From contig NZ_JADOVG010000002.1 in assembly GCF_015752205.1 (NCBI RefSeq), positions 248,001 through 312,000 of the forward strand: a stretch of 64,000 bases of DNA. Reading direction: 5' to 3'. A model generated the notes under the pieces. The model was given only the letters and a program-made list of their open reading frames with translations, had not been told where the DNA came from and searched no databases. This DNA is from Polaromonas sp. CG_9.7. GTDB lineage: Bacteria; Pseudomonadota; Gammaproteobacteria; Burkholderiales; Burkholderiaceae_C. The translations under genes were made by a program, and so were the position numbers. Positions 44,499-52,601 of this stretch are shown piece after piece; position 1 is the first letter of the stretch, and each line of letters begins with the position of its first letter.

Positions 44499-45116
44499 TC
44501 AGGCCACATAAAGCAGCACGGTGAAAAAATGGCAGATGCTGCCGCCCAGCACGAACAGGTGCCACAGCCCGTGGCCGTGGCGCACTCTGTGGTCCAAGGC
44601 ATAAAACACTATGCCGAACGTGTAAAACGCACCACCCGTCGCCAGCCAGGCAAAGCCGGCAGGGCTCAAGGCGCGCCACAGCGGCATCACCGCCACCATG
44701 GCAAGCCAGCCCATGAGTATATAAATGATCAGCGACAGGATTCGTGCCCCTTTGGCCAGCCAGATTTCCTGCACGATGCCCACCAGCGCCAATCCCCAGA
44801 TCACACCAAAAATCCACCAGCCCCATCTACCCCGCAGCGACACCAGCGCAAACGGCGTGTAGGTGCCGGCAATCAAGAGGTAAATCGAGCAGTGGTCGAA
44901 CTTGCGCAAGACGTTCTTGGCCGGGCCGCGCACGCTGTGGTACAGCGTAGAAAACACATAAAGCGCAACCAGCATCACACCGTAAATGCTGAAGCTGACG
45001 ATTTTCCAGGGGTCGCCCTCGCGGGCCGCCAGCACGACCAGCACCACCGAGCCAGCCAGCGCCAGCGCCGCGCCGACCAGGTGCGTGATGCTGTTGAAAC
45101 GTTCGCCACGGTACAT
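44499..45116 (-). CDS. Hemolysin III / PAQR-family membrane protein
   Basis: A 205-residue seven-helix inner-membrane protein of the hemolysin III (YqfA/TrhA, PAQR) family. MYRGERFNSITHLVGAALAL gives the family N-terminal ER.N..TH motif. YVFSTLYHSVRG and DHCSIYLLIAGTYTPFAL carry the conserved Ser, His and Asp of the presumed metal site, and HRVRHGHGLWHLFVLGGSIC gives the C-terminal histidines. Family members in bacteria influence membrane fluidity; the name hemolysin is historical. The start at 45116 is secure from the alignment of the ER.N motif. Confidence 0.9.
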   Translation of the reverse strand: MYRGERFNSITHLVGAALALAGSVVLVVLAAREGDPWKIVSFSIYGVMLVALYVFSTLYHSVRGPAKNVLRKFDHCSIYLLIAGTYTPFALVSLRGRWGWWIFGVIWGLALVGIVQEIWLAKGARILSLIIYILMGWLAMVAVMPLWRALSPAGFAWLATGGAFYTFGIVFYALDHRVRHGHGLWHLFVLGGSICHFFTVLLYVA

Positions 45117-45665
45117 AAAAGGGGTTGGTTCATCTTGGCCGCTTTGCCTGCGCTTCGCCGTCGGGCATGGGGCTAGTAGAGCAAAAGGACATGCCAGGTA
45201 AGGGGATAGGGCCTAGTCTTTGGGCTGGTGACAGGCTTTCTCGCCTACCCAAGAATACTCCTATGACGCAAGCCTTTTGTGGATTGCCGCCTGACCTGGG
45301 CAAAACCAGCCAGTAAACATTTTGCCGTTTTGGACCGGATTCTCAAGCGCAGCATGGCACTGTTTTTTTAACGCCGGCATACAACTCGTATGGTGGGTCG
45401 CGTTTGAAAACTGTTGTTCAGAAAAATCCCTGCCCATGGAGCGATTACCCACTAGCTGCCGCTTTTTCATTAACAGGCTGCACATAAACAATTTTTCGAC
45501 CACTGCAATGTAAATTTTTTAAAGAATGAATTTTTGTTACATAAATCCCGCTCGAGGGTTTGCCCTGTAGGTAGTCAGCTATCACCTGCTGGTGGGTTTT
45601 CGGTGAAATACTGTTGCTGTGATTCGTACAAAAAACCAGATTTCAACTACCCACAGGAGACAAAC
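45117..45665. other. AT-richer intergenic region before the GMC cluster
   Basis: 549 bp with clearly lower GC than the surroundings (about half A/T by eye against about two-fifths). Open frames here (for example minus 45261-45503) lack ribosome sites and family features. A TGGCAC at 45355-45360 lacks a -12 GC, so it is not a sigma-54 promoter. Presumably holds the promoter of the downstream operon. Confidence 0.5.
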
Positions 45666-46295
45666 ATGCGTGTCATTTCCATAGCAGCCCAGAACCCCGA
45701 GCCTGCGAGTTGCAATGAAGAAAGCGGCGTGGTTCGCAAAGTCAATCTGCCTTTGGCACGGCGTGAGTTCTTGAAGGGCTCTGGCCTTTTGTTCGGTTCA
45801 CTGGTCACAGGAACCTTGCTGGCAAGTCTTGCGCCGTCCAATGCATGGGCGCTGGAACTCAAGAAATTATCCACGGCGCAAGGGCAAACACTGATGGCCA
45901 TGGGCCGCGTTTTGTACCCGCATCAAAAGCTGCCAGACGCGGTGTACGCACTGCTTGCCAAAGACCTTGACGCCAAAGCGGCCAGCGACGCCAGTGTGGC
46001 CACGCTGTTGGATCAGGGGATTGCTCTGTTGAACAAGTCGGCAGGCGGTGACTTCGTCAAGGCAAGCACTGCAAAAAAGGAAGAGATCGTGCGAGGCATG
46101 GAAGGCTCGGCGTTTTTTGGCGCAGTGCGTGGCCAGTGCGTCACCTCGATATATGACAACGACATGGCCTACGCCGTGTTTGGCTACCCCGGTTCGTCCT
46201 GGGAAAAAGGCGGTTACATCACACGAGGGTTTCAAGACCTGAAGTGGCTTCCGGCGCCTTCCAAGGAAGCCAGCCCTGCGCCGTACATGGGCTGA
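45666..46295 (+). CDS. Gluconate 2-dehydrogenase subunit 3-like protein, Tat-exported
   Basis: A 209-residue small subunit of a GMC-type dehydrogenase. The start is the ATG at 45666 with AGGAG upstream. The Tat signal ARREFLKGSGLLFGS is followed by a hydrophobic core and a cleavage region SNAWA near residue 61. The mature part (LKKLSTAQGQTLMAMGRVLYPH) matches the gluconate dehydrogenase subunit 3 family, which acts as an export chaperone/partner for the cofactor-loaded GMC subunit. It is 38 bp upstream of the GMC gene. Folded export of the pair through Tat is the inference. Confidence 0.85.
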   Translation: MRVISIAAQNPEPASCNEESGVVRKVNLPLARREFLKGSGLLFGSLVTGTLLASLAPSNAWALELKKLSTAQGQTLMAMGRVLYPHQKLPDAVYALLAKDLDAKAASDASVATLLDQGIALLNKSAGGDFVKASTAKKEEIVRGMEGSAFFGAVRGQCVTSIYDNDMAYAVFGYPGSSWEKGGYITRGFQDLKWLPAPSKEASPAPYMG

Positions 46296-46333
46296 ATGCC
46301 CTACGTAAAAGAATCTACAACTAGGAGACTGAC

Positions 46334-47902
46334 ATGGCGAAATTTGATTTTTCAGACGACTCGGTTGTGCTGATCATTGGCTCAGGCGCAGGCGGCGGCA
46401 CATTGGCTAACGAACTGTGCCAAAAAGGCATCAAGGTCGTGGTGCTGGAAGCGGGAGCAATGCAGTCCAACGCTACATTCATCAACGACGAATGGAAGTC
46501 CTTCAGTCAGCTGGCCTGGCTGGACAAGCGCACCACATCGGGCACCTGGCGGGTTGCCAAAGACTTTGCTGGCTTGCCTGCCTGGATTTGCAAGACGGTC
46601 GGCGGCACCACTACCCACTGGGCCGGTGCCTCCTTGCGATTGCAAGACCATGAGTTCCGTACCAAGTCGGTTTACGGCGAGGTCAAGGGGGCCAATTTGC
46701 TGGACTGGCCAATCACCCTGAAGGACCTGGAGCCGTACTACGCCAAGGCTGAATACAAAATGGGCGTGACCCGTACCAATGGCATTCCGGGCCTGCCAGG
46801 CAACAACAATTTCAAGGTCATGCACGCAGGCGCCACCAAGCTCGGTTACAAGGAAGTGCACACCGGCAACATGGCCATCAACAGCCAGCCCCGTGATGGC
46901 CGGGGTCGGTGCCTGCAACTGGGCTTTTGCTTTCAGGGTTGCAAGAGCGGTGCCAAGTGGTCCACGCTTTACACGGAAATTCCCAAAGCCGAGGCCACCG
47001 GAAATTTCGAGATCCGCCCGCAAGCGCATGTTTCGCGCATTGAACACAACACGTCCGGCAAGGTGACGGGCGTAGTGTATTTTGACAAGGACGGCAAAGA
47101 GCAGCGCCAAAAAGCGCGCATTGTCTGCGTGGCTGGAAATTCGATTGAAACCCCAAGGCTACTGCTGCTGTCGGCCTCCAATATGTTCAAGGATGGCCTG
47201 GCCAACTCGTCGGGTCAGGTGGGCCGCAATTACATGCGTCACATGACCGGATCGGTTTATGCCGCATTCAAAAATCCGGTGCACATGTACAAAGGCACTA
47301 CCATGGCGGGCATTGTGCGCGACGAAGCGGGGCACAACCCCAGCCGGGGCTTTGTGGGCGGTTACGAGCTGGAAACGCTGTCGCTGGGCATTCCCTTCAT
47401 GGCTGCATTCTTGAATCCGGGTGGCTGGGGTGCTGACTTTGCCTGGTGGATGGACCATTACACCAACCTGGCGGGCATGTGGCTGGTGGGCGAAGACATG
47501 CCGCGCGAAACCAACCGCGTCACACTGAACACGGACGTCAAAGACCAGTGGGGCAACTACGCGCCCAACGTGCATTTTGACGACCATGAAAACGACATCG
47601 CCATGCGCAATCACGCCTTTACGCAGGCCGAACGTATTTACCAGGCGGCAGGGTCGATCAAGTCTTTCCGCACACCGCCCTACCCGTCCACCCACAACAT
47701 GGGCACCAGCCGCATGAGCGCCCGCCCGCAAGACGGCGTGGTCAACAAGTGGGGACAAACACACGATATTCCCAATTTGTTCATCAGTGACGGCAGCCAG
47801 TTCACCACTGGAGGCGCGGAAAACCCAACGCTCACCATCGTGACATTGGCCATCCGCCAGGCCGACTACATAGCGCAGCAGATGACTGAGCGTGCCATTT
47901 AA
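46334..47902 (+). CDS. GMC-family FAD-dependent dehydrogenase (large subunit)
   Basis: A 522-residue flavoprotein oxidoreductase. The N-terminal Rossmann fold reads VVLIIGSGAGGGTLANELC. VGGTTTHWAGASLRL is the GMC FAD-loop, and the C-terminal domain has the NMGTSRMS and SQFTTGGAENPTLTIVTLAI segments with the active-site region. It lacks a signal peptide, so it is probably exported with the Tat subunit. A CX10-16C-type haem or iron-sulfur motif is not obvious. The substrate (alcohol, aldose or sugar acid) cannot be told. With subunit 3 and the cytochrome c at 48.9 kb it could form a three-part respiratory dehydrogenase. Confidence 0.88.
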   Translation: MAKFDFSDDSVVLIIGSGAGGGTLANELCQKGIKVVVLEAGAMQSNATFINDEWKSFSQLAWLDKRTTSGTWRVAKDFAGLPAWICKTVGGTTTHWAGASLRLQDHEFRTKSVYGEVKGANLLDWPITLKDLEPYYAKAEYKMGVTRTNGIPGLPGNNNFKVMHAGATKLGYKEVHTGNMAINSQPRDGRGRCLQLGFCFQGCKSGAKWSTLYTEIPKAEATGNFEIRPQAHVSRIEHNTSGKVTGVVYFDKDGKEQRQKARIVCVAGNSIETPRLLLLSASNMFKDGLANSSGQVGRNYMRHMTGSVYAAFKNPVHMYKGTTMAGIVRDEAGHNPSRGFVGGYELETLSLGIPFMAAFLNPGGWGADFAWWMDHYTNLAGMWLVGEDMPRETNRVTLNTDVKDQWGNYAPNVHFDDHENDIAMRNHAFTQAERIYQAAGSIKSFRTPPYPSTHNMGTSRMSARPQDGVVNKWGQTHDIPNLFISDGSQFTTGGAENPTLTIVTLAIRQADYIAQQMTERAI

Positions 47903-47932
47903 CGTAAATGTTTCAATACCCGGAGTTCCACC

Positions 47933-48310
47933 ATGTGTGAATACTTTGTCAAAGCAGACCCCATTCAATACGAGCAGCGTTCACGCACGGTTCGCATCAG
48001 AAGTGTTCTTACCAGCATAAGGCTGGAAAACATGGTTTGGGACATCCTGGCCGAAATGGCCGAAGACGAGGGATGTACGACCAATGCACTCATCGCCAAG
48101 TTCCACGACGAAATCCTTGCCCACCGGGGCGAAGTACCCAACTTTGCCTCGTTTTTACGGGTGACCAGCATGCGTTACCTGCGGCGGTGCATGCTGGCTT
48201 TAGAGCGACAGCAAGCCCAGTCCGTTGCGGCCCATACGGTAATGAGCAACACAGGCCGGTCGCCACCACTTGAAATAATCCCAAAGCCGTTGGCGGCGGT
48301 GGGCAGGTAA
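47933..48310 (+). CDS. Ribbon-helix-helix (RHH_4-type) protein
   Basis: A 125-residue protein with a short N-terminal extension and a ribbon-helix-helix core (RTVRIRSVLTSIRLENMVWD, then ILAEMAEDEGCTTNALIAKF), as in the RHH_4 family, followed by ASFLRVTSMRYLRRCM and a basic/Pro-rich tail. RHH proteins bind DNA as dimers, so it may regulate the surrounding cluster; no operator was identified. It lies 30 bp after the GMC gene with a GGAG ribosome site. No toxin gene is adjacent, so a toxin-antitoxin role is not supported. Confidence 0.75.
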   Translation: MCEYFVKADPIQYEQRSRTVRIRSVLTSIRLENMVWDILAEMAEDEGCTTNALIAKFHDEILAHRGEVPNFASFLRVTSMRYLRRCMLALERQQAQSVAAHTVMSNTGRSPPLEIIPKPLAAVGR

Positions 48311-48402
48311 TCACACCCTCCATCGCAGCTTGGTCGGCATCAGGCTACAGGCTTGGCGTTCGTCCGGCGCGCTGCTTATCTATTTTGAAAGAGTTGTTCC
48401 CC

Positions 48403-48939
48403 ATGCGTTTTACTTCTGAAACTTATCCGGGTGTGAGTCTTGCCCCAGCGGATTCCACCCGCGGTTTTGTGTTCAATCACTCCATGCTGCGCGTGAAAGA
48501 CCCGCAGGTCGCGCTGGACTTTTACACCCGTGTCATGGGTATGCGGGTGCTGCGCAAGCTGGATTTCACGGAAATGAAGTTTTCATTGTATTTTTTGCAC
48601 TGCAGCGTGGAGGGCGAGGAAGCACCTGAAGACGCCGGCGAGCGCACCGCCTGGACTTTCAGCCAGCGTGGCATTCTTGAATTGACCCACAACTGGGGCA
48701 CTGAAAACGAGCCCGATTTCAAATACCATGATGGCAACGCGCAGCCTCAGGGGTTTGGGCATATCTGTTTTTCAGTGCCCGATCTGAACGCAGCCATCGC
48801 CTGGTTTGACGAAAATAAAGTCACTTTTGTCAAACGTGCCGACCAGGGAAAAATGAAGGATGTCGCCTTTATCAAAGACCCCGATGGTTACTGGATCGAG
48901 ATCGTAGAGCCCGCACGGCTTAAAGGCTTGGGGAATTGA
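48403..48939 (+). CDS. gloA: Lactoylglutathione lyase (glyoxalase I)
   Basis: Isomerises the methylglyoxal-glutathione hemithioacetal to S-lactoylglutathione. The 178 residues from the ATG at 48403 carry metal ligands His26, Glu93, His120 and Glu166 in two beta-alpha-beta-beta-beta modules. At this length (with FSLYFLHCS and an N-terminal extension relative to E. coli GloA, 135) it is of the longer plant/yeast-module type found in some Proteobacteria, usually Zn-dependent. It precedes the cytochrome c gene by 5 bp and is 640 bp from gloB, so both glyoxalase steps are clustered. Confidence 0.92.
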   Translation: MRFTSETYPGVSLAPADSTRGFVFNHSMLRVKDPQVALDFYTRVMGMRVLRKLDFTEMKFSLYFLHCSVEGEEAPEDAGERTAWTFSQRGILELTHNWGTENEPDFKYHDGNAQPQGFGHICFSVPDLNAAIAWFDENKVTFVKRADQGKMKDVAFIKDPDGYWIEIVEPARLKGLGN

Positions 48940-48944
48940 TCGCC

Positions 48945-49283
48945 ATGCACCAATTTCACAACCAGAAGGCTTTTTCATCCGTTCCAAAGGTATTGACGCT
49001 TGCCGCAGCGTTGTTTGTCGCTGGCAACAGTTTCGCCAACCAAGCCTTGGCACAGAAGAATGATTGCCTGGGCTGTCACGCGGTCGCCGTTAAATTGGTC
49101 GGACCCGCTTTTAAGGATGTTGCCATCAAGTACGCAGGACAAAGTGATGCAGCAGAGCGACTGGCGGAAAGTATTCGCAACGGAAGTGTTGGCAAATGGG
49201 GCGACTTGTCCATGCCGGCCCATCCCAAAATTTCTGTAGCCGACACCAAAAAGCTCGTAGATTGGATATTGACAATAAAATAA
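48945..49283 (+). CDS. Class I monohaem cytochrome c (c551/552-like)
   Basis: A 112-residue periplasmic electron carrier. The Sec signal peptide runs to about residue 37 (FVAGNSFANQALAQ). The haem site is CLGCH (Cys41, Cys44, His45) and the distal ligand is probably Met90 in DLSMPAHP. Size and the C-terminal ISVADTKKLVDWILT helix fit the c551/c552 group. The start is set at the ATG at 48945; an in-frame TTG at 48936 overlapping the gloA stop is possible. It is a likely electron acceptor for the GMC dehydrogenase at 46.3 kb. Confidence 0.88.
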   Translation: MHQFHNQKAFSSVPKVLTLAAALFVAGNSFANQALAQKNDCLGCHAVAVKLVGPAFKDVAIKYAGQSDAAERLAESIRNGSVGKWGDLSMPAHPKISVADTKKLVDWILTIK

Positions 49284-49578
49284 ATCAGACGAGAAGAAAT
49301 ATCTGCGCACTATAGGTTCGGCTCACTGGGCACTCTTGTTCAATGGCTAATGATATTCCCTTTTGTATCAAGCAACTGTCCAGAATACTGTGTTGTTGTC
49401 CATAGGTAGGGCTCGCTGCCCATGAGCGGTGAAGTGCCTTTTCAAAGTCAGATCAGCCAGTAATTGAGCAGGCATCGTTATGACGCCTGCGATGTGTTCA
49501 ACTGGCACATTGACAGCAACACGCCCCAATATGCAGCAATCATCAAGGTGATGTTGGTAACGACTAAGAAAGACGCTC
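49284..49578. other. AT-richer gap before gloB
   Basis: 295 bp with low GC. A minus-strand open frame of 79 codons (49368-49607) crosses it but has no ribosome site and no recognised family, and may be a decayed remnant. No terminator is evident after the cytochrome gene. Confidence 0.4.
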
Positions 49579-50370
49579 ATGATTGTCGAACGCATCTGGA
49601 CTGGCAATGCCTACCGCAATTTCAACTACCTGATTGCCTGTCCGGAAACGGGTGAAGCCCTTGCGATTGACCCGCTGGACCATGAAAAATGCCTTTCGAT
49701 GGCCAAGGTTCGCGGCTGGCAGATCACACAGCTGCTGAACACCCACGAGCACAGCGACCACACCGGTGGCAACGCCGCCGTGGTGGCGGCCACTGGCGCC
49801 AAGGTGATTGCGCACTACAAGGCAGGCAACCGGATCAGCGGCATGGACCGTGGCGTGAAGGCGGGGGATGTGATCAAGGTGGGCAAGACGGTCGAGCTGG
49901 AGTGTCTGGACACGCCAGGGCACACCATGTGCCATATCTGCCTGTTTGCCCATACAGACCAACCTGCTTTGTTTTCGGGTGACACACTGTTCAATGCAGG
50001 GGCAGGCAACACCCACAACGGCGGCGACACCGATGCCCTTTTCGATACGTTTGTCCATCAATTGGCCCGGCTGCCTGACGACACTCGCCTGTATCCCGGG
50101 CATGACTACATTGAATCCAATCTGAAATTCACGCTCTCACGTGAACCCGACAACGCCGCAGCAGAGACGCTTTTGACCCGCGTCGCGGGCCACGACCCCG
50201 CAGCATCCGTGGTGACAACGCTTCAGGAAGAGAAGCAGCACAACACTTTTTTCCGACTGGACAACGCCAGAATCATCGGTAAATTGCGTGAGAGCTTTCC
50301 TGAATTGCCAAAGGAACCCGACGCCAAAATGGTCTTTGGTGCATTGCGGGCGCTGCGAAATCAGTGGTAA
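49579..50370 (+). CDS. gloB: Hydroxyacylglutathione hydrolase (glyoxalase II)
   Basis: Metallo-beta-lactamase-fold hydrolase releasing D-lactate and glutathione from S-lactoylglutathione. The 263 residues carry the dinuclear metal motif THEHSDHTGG (His56, His58, Asp60, His61), a third His in DTPGHTMCHICLF, Asp in LFSGDTLFNAGAGN and a final His in LYPGHDY. The C-terminal substrate-binding helical domain is present. The ATG at 49579 begins the standard MIVERIWTGN sequence. It is close to gloA and divergent from the tRNA, with a shared bidirectional terminator. Confidence 0.94.
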   Translation: MIVERIWTGNAYRNFNYLIACPETGEALAIDPLDHEKCLSMAKVRGWQITQLLNTHEHSDHTGGNAAVVAATGAKVIAHYKAGNRISGMDRGVKAGDVIKVGKTVELECLDTPGHTMCHICLFAHTDQPALFSGDTLFNAGAGNTHNGGDTDALFDTFVHQLARLPDDTRLYPGHDYIESNLKFTLSREPDNAAAETLLTRVAGHDPAASVVTTLQEEKQHNTFFRLDNARIIGKLRESFPELPKEPDAKMVFGALRALRNQW

Positions 50371-50583
50371 CTTTCTCTGACCCTGGCCTGGGAAGCCTAT
50401 TTTTCGCCCGTTAAATTTGCAGGCGATTGCAGCGTATGCAGGCTGTGCAGGCACTTTTTCTTGGCAACGCGGCGGCTTATACCAACCGATGAGTGTCAAA
50501 CGAGAAGCCAGCCGCCCAGCACAATGCTGTGTAACGGCAGAAAATTCTGGACCGTGCGCTACAACTTTGTTTAATACCCAAGA

Positions 50584-50618
50584 AAAAAGCCGCTGATCCA
50601 AAGAATCAGCGGCTTTTT
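50584..50618 (-). terminator. Bidirectional intrinsic terminator (tRNA-Met and gloB)
   Basis: AAAAAGCCGCTGAT / ATCAGCGGCTTTTT, a 14-bp perfect stem with a 7-nt loop and T-runs on both strands. It lies 9 bp beyond the tRNA CCA end on minus and about 210 bp after gloB on plus. Confidence 0.9.
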
Positions 50619-50626
50619 CAAGAATG

Positions 50627-50703
50627 TGGTGGTGATAGGTGGACTTGAACCACCGACATCAGCATTATGAATGCTGCGCTCTAACCAACTGAGCTATATC
50701 ACC
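50627..50703 (-). tRNA. tRNA-Met (anticodon CAT), elongator type
   Basis: A 77-nt tRNA on minus. Acceptor GGTGATA pairs TATCACC, discriminator A and an encoded CCA follow. The D-arm reads AGCTCAGTTGGTTAGAGC, the anticodon stem CAGCA/TGCTG encloses TTCATAA, and the T-arm is GGTGG-TTCAAGT-CCACC. With G1-C72 paired it is not an initiator. The long D-loop favours elongator tRNA-Met over the CAT-reading tRNA-Ile2, which cannot be fully excluded by eye. Confidence 0.9.
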
Positions 50704-50741
50704 CGAAAAGCGAAATTATAGCCAATTTTTAAGGTAATTCT

Positions 50742-51530
50742 TCAGCGATGCGTGAAGACGGGCTTGCGTTTGTTGACGAAGGCATCCATGCCTTCTTTCT
50801 GGTCTTCGGTCGCAAACAGCGCATGAAACAGGCGCCGTTCGAACATCACGCCGTCGCTCAGGCCGCTTTCAAACGCGCGATTGACCGCTTCCTTGGCAGC
50901 AAAAACGCTGGGCTGGCCGAAGCCGCAAATCATCAAGGCTGCACCCAGCGCCTCGTCCATCAGTTTTTCGAGTGGCACCACGCGGCTGACCAAGCCGGCG
51001 CGCTCGGCTTCCACGGCGTCCATCATGCGGCCGGTCAGCGCCAGGTCCATGGCCTTGGCCTTGCCGATGGCGCGCGGCAGGCGCTGCGTGCCGCCGGCGC
51101 CCGGAATGATGCCCAGCTTGATTTCGGGCTGGCCGAATTTGGCGTTGTCGGCGGCGATGATGAAGTCGCACATCATCGCCAGTTCGCAGCCGCCGCCCAG
51201 CGCAAAGCCGCTGACGGCCGCAATCACCGGCTTGCGCACGCTGCGCACCTGTTCCCAGTTGCGCGTGATGTAGTCGTTGTTGTACACGTCGGCAAAGCTG
51301 TACTGCGCCATGGCGCCGATGTCGGCGCCGGCGGCAAAGGCCTTTTCGCTACCGGTCAAAATGATGCAGCCGATGCTGTCGTCGGCGTCGAAGGCCTTCA
51401 GCGCGCTGCCCAGCTCGTCCATGAGCTGGTTGTTGAGTGCATTGAGCTGCTTGGGTCGGTTCAGCGTGATGATGCCTGCCTGGCGGGCGTCCGGGCCTTG
51501 TGTAGACGTCACAATCGTTTCATAGGTCAT
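50742..51530 (-). CDS. Enoyl-CoA hydratase (crotonase family)
   Basis: A 262-residue crotonase-fold enzyme that hydrates 2-enoyl-CoA in fatty or aromatic acid beta-oxidation. Oxyanion-hole segments [11 protein letters not shown] and [15 protein letters not shown] are present. The catalytic pair expected in bona fide hydratases appears as Glu in GGCELAMM and Glu/Gly in [17 protein letters not shown]. This fits EchA/PaaF-type short-chain enoyl-CoA hydratases; the physiological pathway is not fixed by context. It is divergent from the paaG-like gene with a 105-bp gap. Confidence 0.92.
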   Translation of the reverse strand: MTYETIVTSTQGPDARQAGIITLNRPKQLNALNNQLMDELGSALKAFDADDSIGCIILTGSEKAFAAGADIGAMAQYSFADVYNNDYITRNWEQVRSVRKPVIAAVSGFALGGGCELAMMCDFIIAADNAKFGQPEIKLGIIPGAGGTQRLPRAIGKAKAMDLALTGRMMDAVEAERAGLVSRVVPLEKLMDEALGAALMICGFGQPSVFAAKEAVNRAFESGLSDGVMFERRLFHALFATEDQKEGMDAFVNKRKPVFTHR

Positions 51531-51635
51531 GGTTCGGTCCTTGTAAAGCCTTTCATCATGCCATCCCCGCAGGGCCGTGAGAACCAGGCCGTCCCAAGCC
51601 TGGCGGCAATGCTAAATTCAAGACAGGAGAAAACC

Positions 51636-52454
51636 ATGAACCATCCAGAATCCGAACCCCGTACCGAGTCCACGGTGCTGTATGCCGTCCAGGGCGCCGT
51701 GGCCGTCGTGACGCTCAACCGTCCGCAGGCGCTGAACAGTTTCAGCCGCCAGATGCACCACGACCTGTGGGCCGCGCTGGACCGGGCCGAAGCCGATCCG
51801 CTGATCCGTGCGCTGGTCATCACCGGCGCGGGCCGGGGTTTTTGCGCTGGCGCCGACCTGTCGGAGTTTGATTTCACGCCCGGCCCTAATCTGGTCGAGC
51901 GCGCCGACCCGGGGCCGCTGATCGAGCAGGCATTCAACCCGACGGCGCGCCGCCTGCTGGCGCTGCGCATGCCGACGGTGGCCGCCGTCAATGGCGTGGC
52001 GGCAGGCGCCGGCGCGTCGCTGGCCCTGACCTGCGACATGGCCGTGGCCGCGCCGACCGCCAGCTTCATCCAGGCCTTCAGCAAGATCGGGCTGGTGCCC
52101 GACGCAGGCGGCAGCTGGCTGTTGGTGCAAAAGCTGGGGCTGGCGCGCGCCATGGGGCTGGCCTTGACCGGCGACAAGATGACGGGCATGCAGGCCAAGG
52201 AATGGGGGATGGTCTGGGACGTGGCCGACGACCCGCTGGCCGCTGCCATTACGCTGGCTCAGCGGCTGGCTTTGATGCCGACAAAAGCGCTGGTGGCGAC
52301 CCGGCATTTGCTGCGCGAAGGCATCACCCGGACGCTGGACCGGCAGCTTGACGAGGAGCGCGACCAGCAGTCGGCCCTGTCGCGGACGCATGACTACATG
52401 GAGGGCGTGACGGCTTTTCTGGAAAAGCGGCCCGCGGCTTTCAGGGGCGAATAG
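51636..52454 (+). CDS. Enoyl-CoA hydratase/isomerase family, PaaG-like
   Basis: A 272-residue crotonase-fold protein starting at the ATG at 51636 with ACAGGAGA upstream; the much longer open frame before it is noise. The oxyanion segments GFCAGADLSEF and VAAGAGASLALTCDMAV are intact. At the second catalytic position it has an Asp-containing IGLVPDAGGSW rather than the Glu of hydratases, as in PaaG (ring-opening 1,2-epoxyphenylacetyl-CoA isomerase) and Delta3-Delta2 isomerases. No other paa genes are nearby, so the exact substrate is open. Confidence 0.87.
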   Translation: MNHPESEPRTESTVLYAVQGAVAVVTLNRPQALNSFSRQMHHDLWAALDRAEADPLIRALVITGAGRGFCAGADLSEFDFTPGPNLVERADPGPLIEQAFNPTARRLLALRMPTVAAVNGVAAGAGASLALTCDMAVAAPTASFIQAFSKIGLVPDAGGSWLLVQKLGLARAMGLALTGDKMTGMQAKEWGMVWDVADDPLAAAITLAQRLALMPTKALVATRHLLREGITRTLDRQLDEERDQQSALSRTHDYMEGVTAFLEKRPAAFRGE

Positions 52455-52513
52455 CCAGGCGCAAGTCGCAGGGTGCGTTTGCTTTGAATGGCAAACAAAT
52501 TTTAAGCATCAAA

Positions 52514-52569
52514 TAGACCATTTGCGCAGGTCTGATATACACGAGCAGCTACTGATTCAGTAGCAAAAT
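52514..52569 (-). repeat. Small interspersed hairpin element, copy 9
   Basis: Minus-strand reading: TTGCTACTGAATCAGTAGC, then TGCTCGTGTATATCAGACCTGCGCAAATGGTC. In the 147-bp gap between the convergent paaG-like and M61 genes. Confidence 0.7.
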
Positions 52570-52601
52570 TCACAGAACCATCTGTACGTCGAGATGGCAA
52601 A

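Noticed and set aside
45355..45375. TGGCAC resembling a sigma-54 -24 element before the GMC cluster
   Set aside because: The -12 position is TTTT, lacking the required GC.
47933..48310. RHH protein as antitoxin of a toxin-antitoxin pair
   Set aside because: No small toxin-like gene lies on either side; neighbours are metabolic genes.
49368..49607. Minus-strand 79-codon frame between cytochrome c and gloB
   Set aside because: Overlaps the start of gloB, no ribosome site, no recognised family; at most a decayed remnant.
45117..50703. tRNA-associated integrative island with attachment repeats
   Set aside because: No duplicate of the tRNA 3' end and no integrase found in the window; only lower GC supports transfer.
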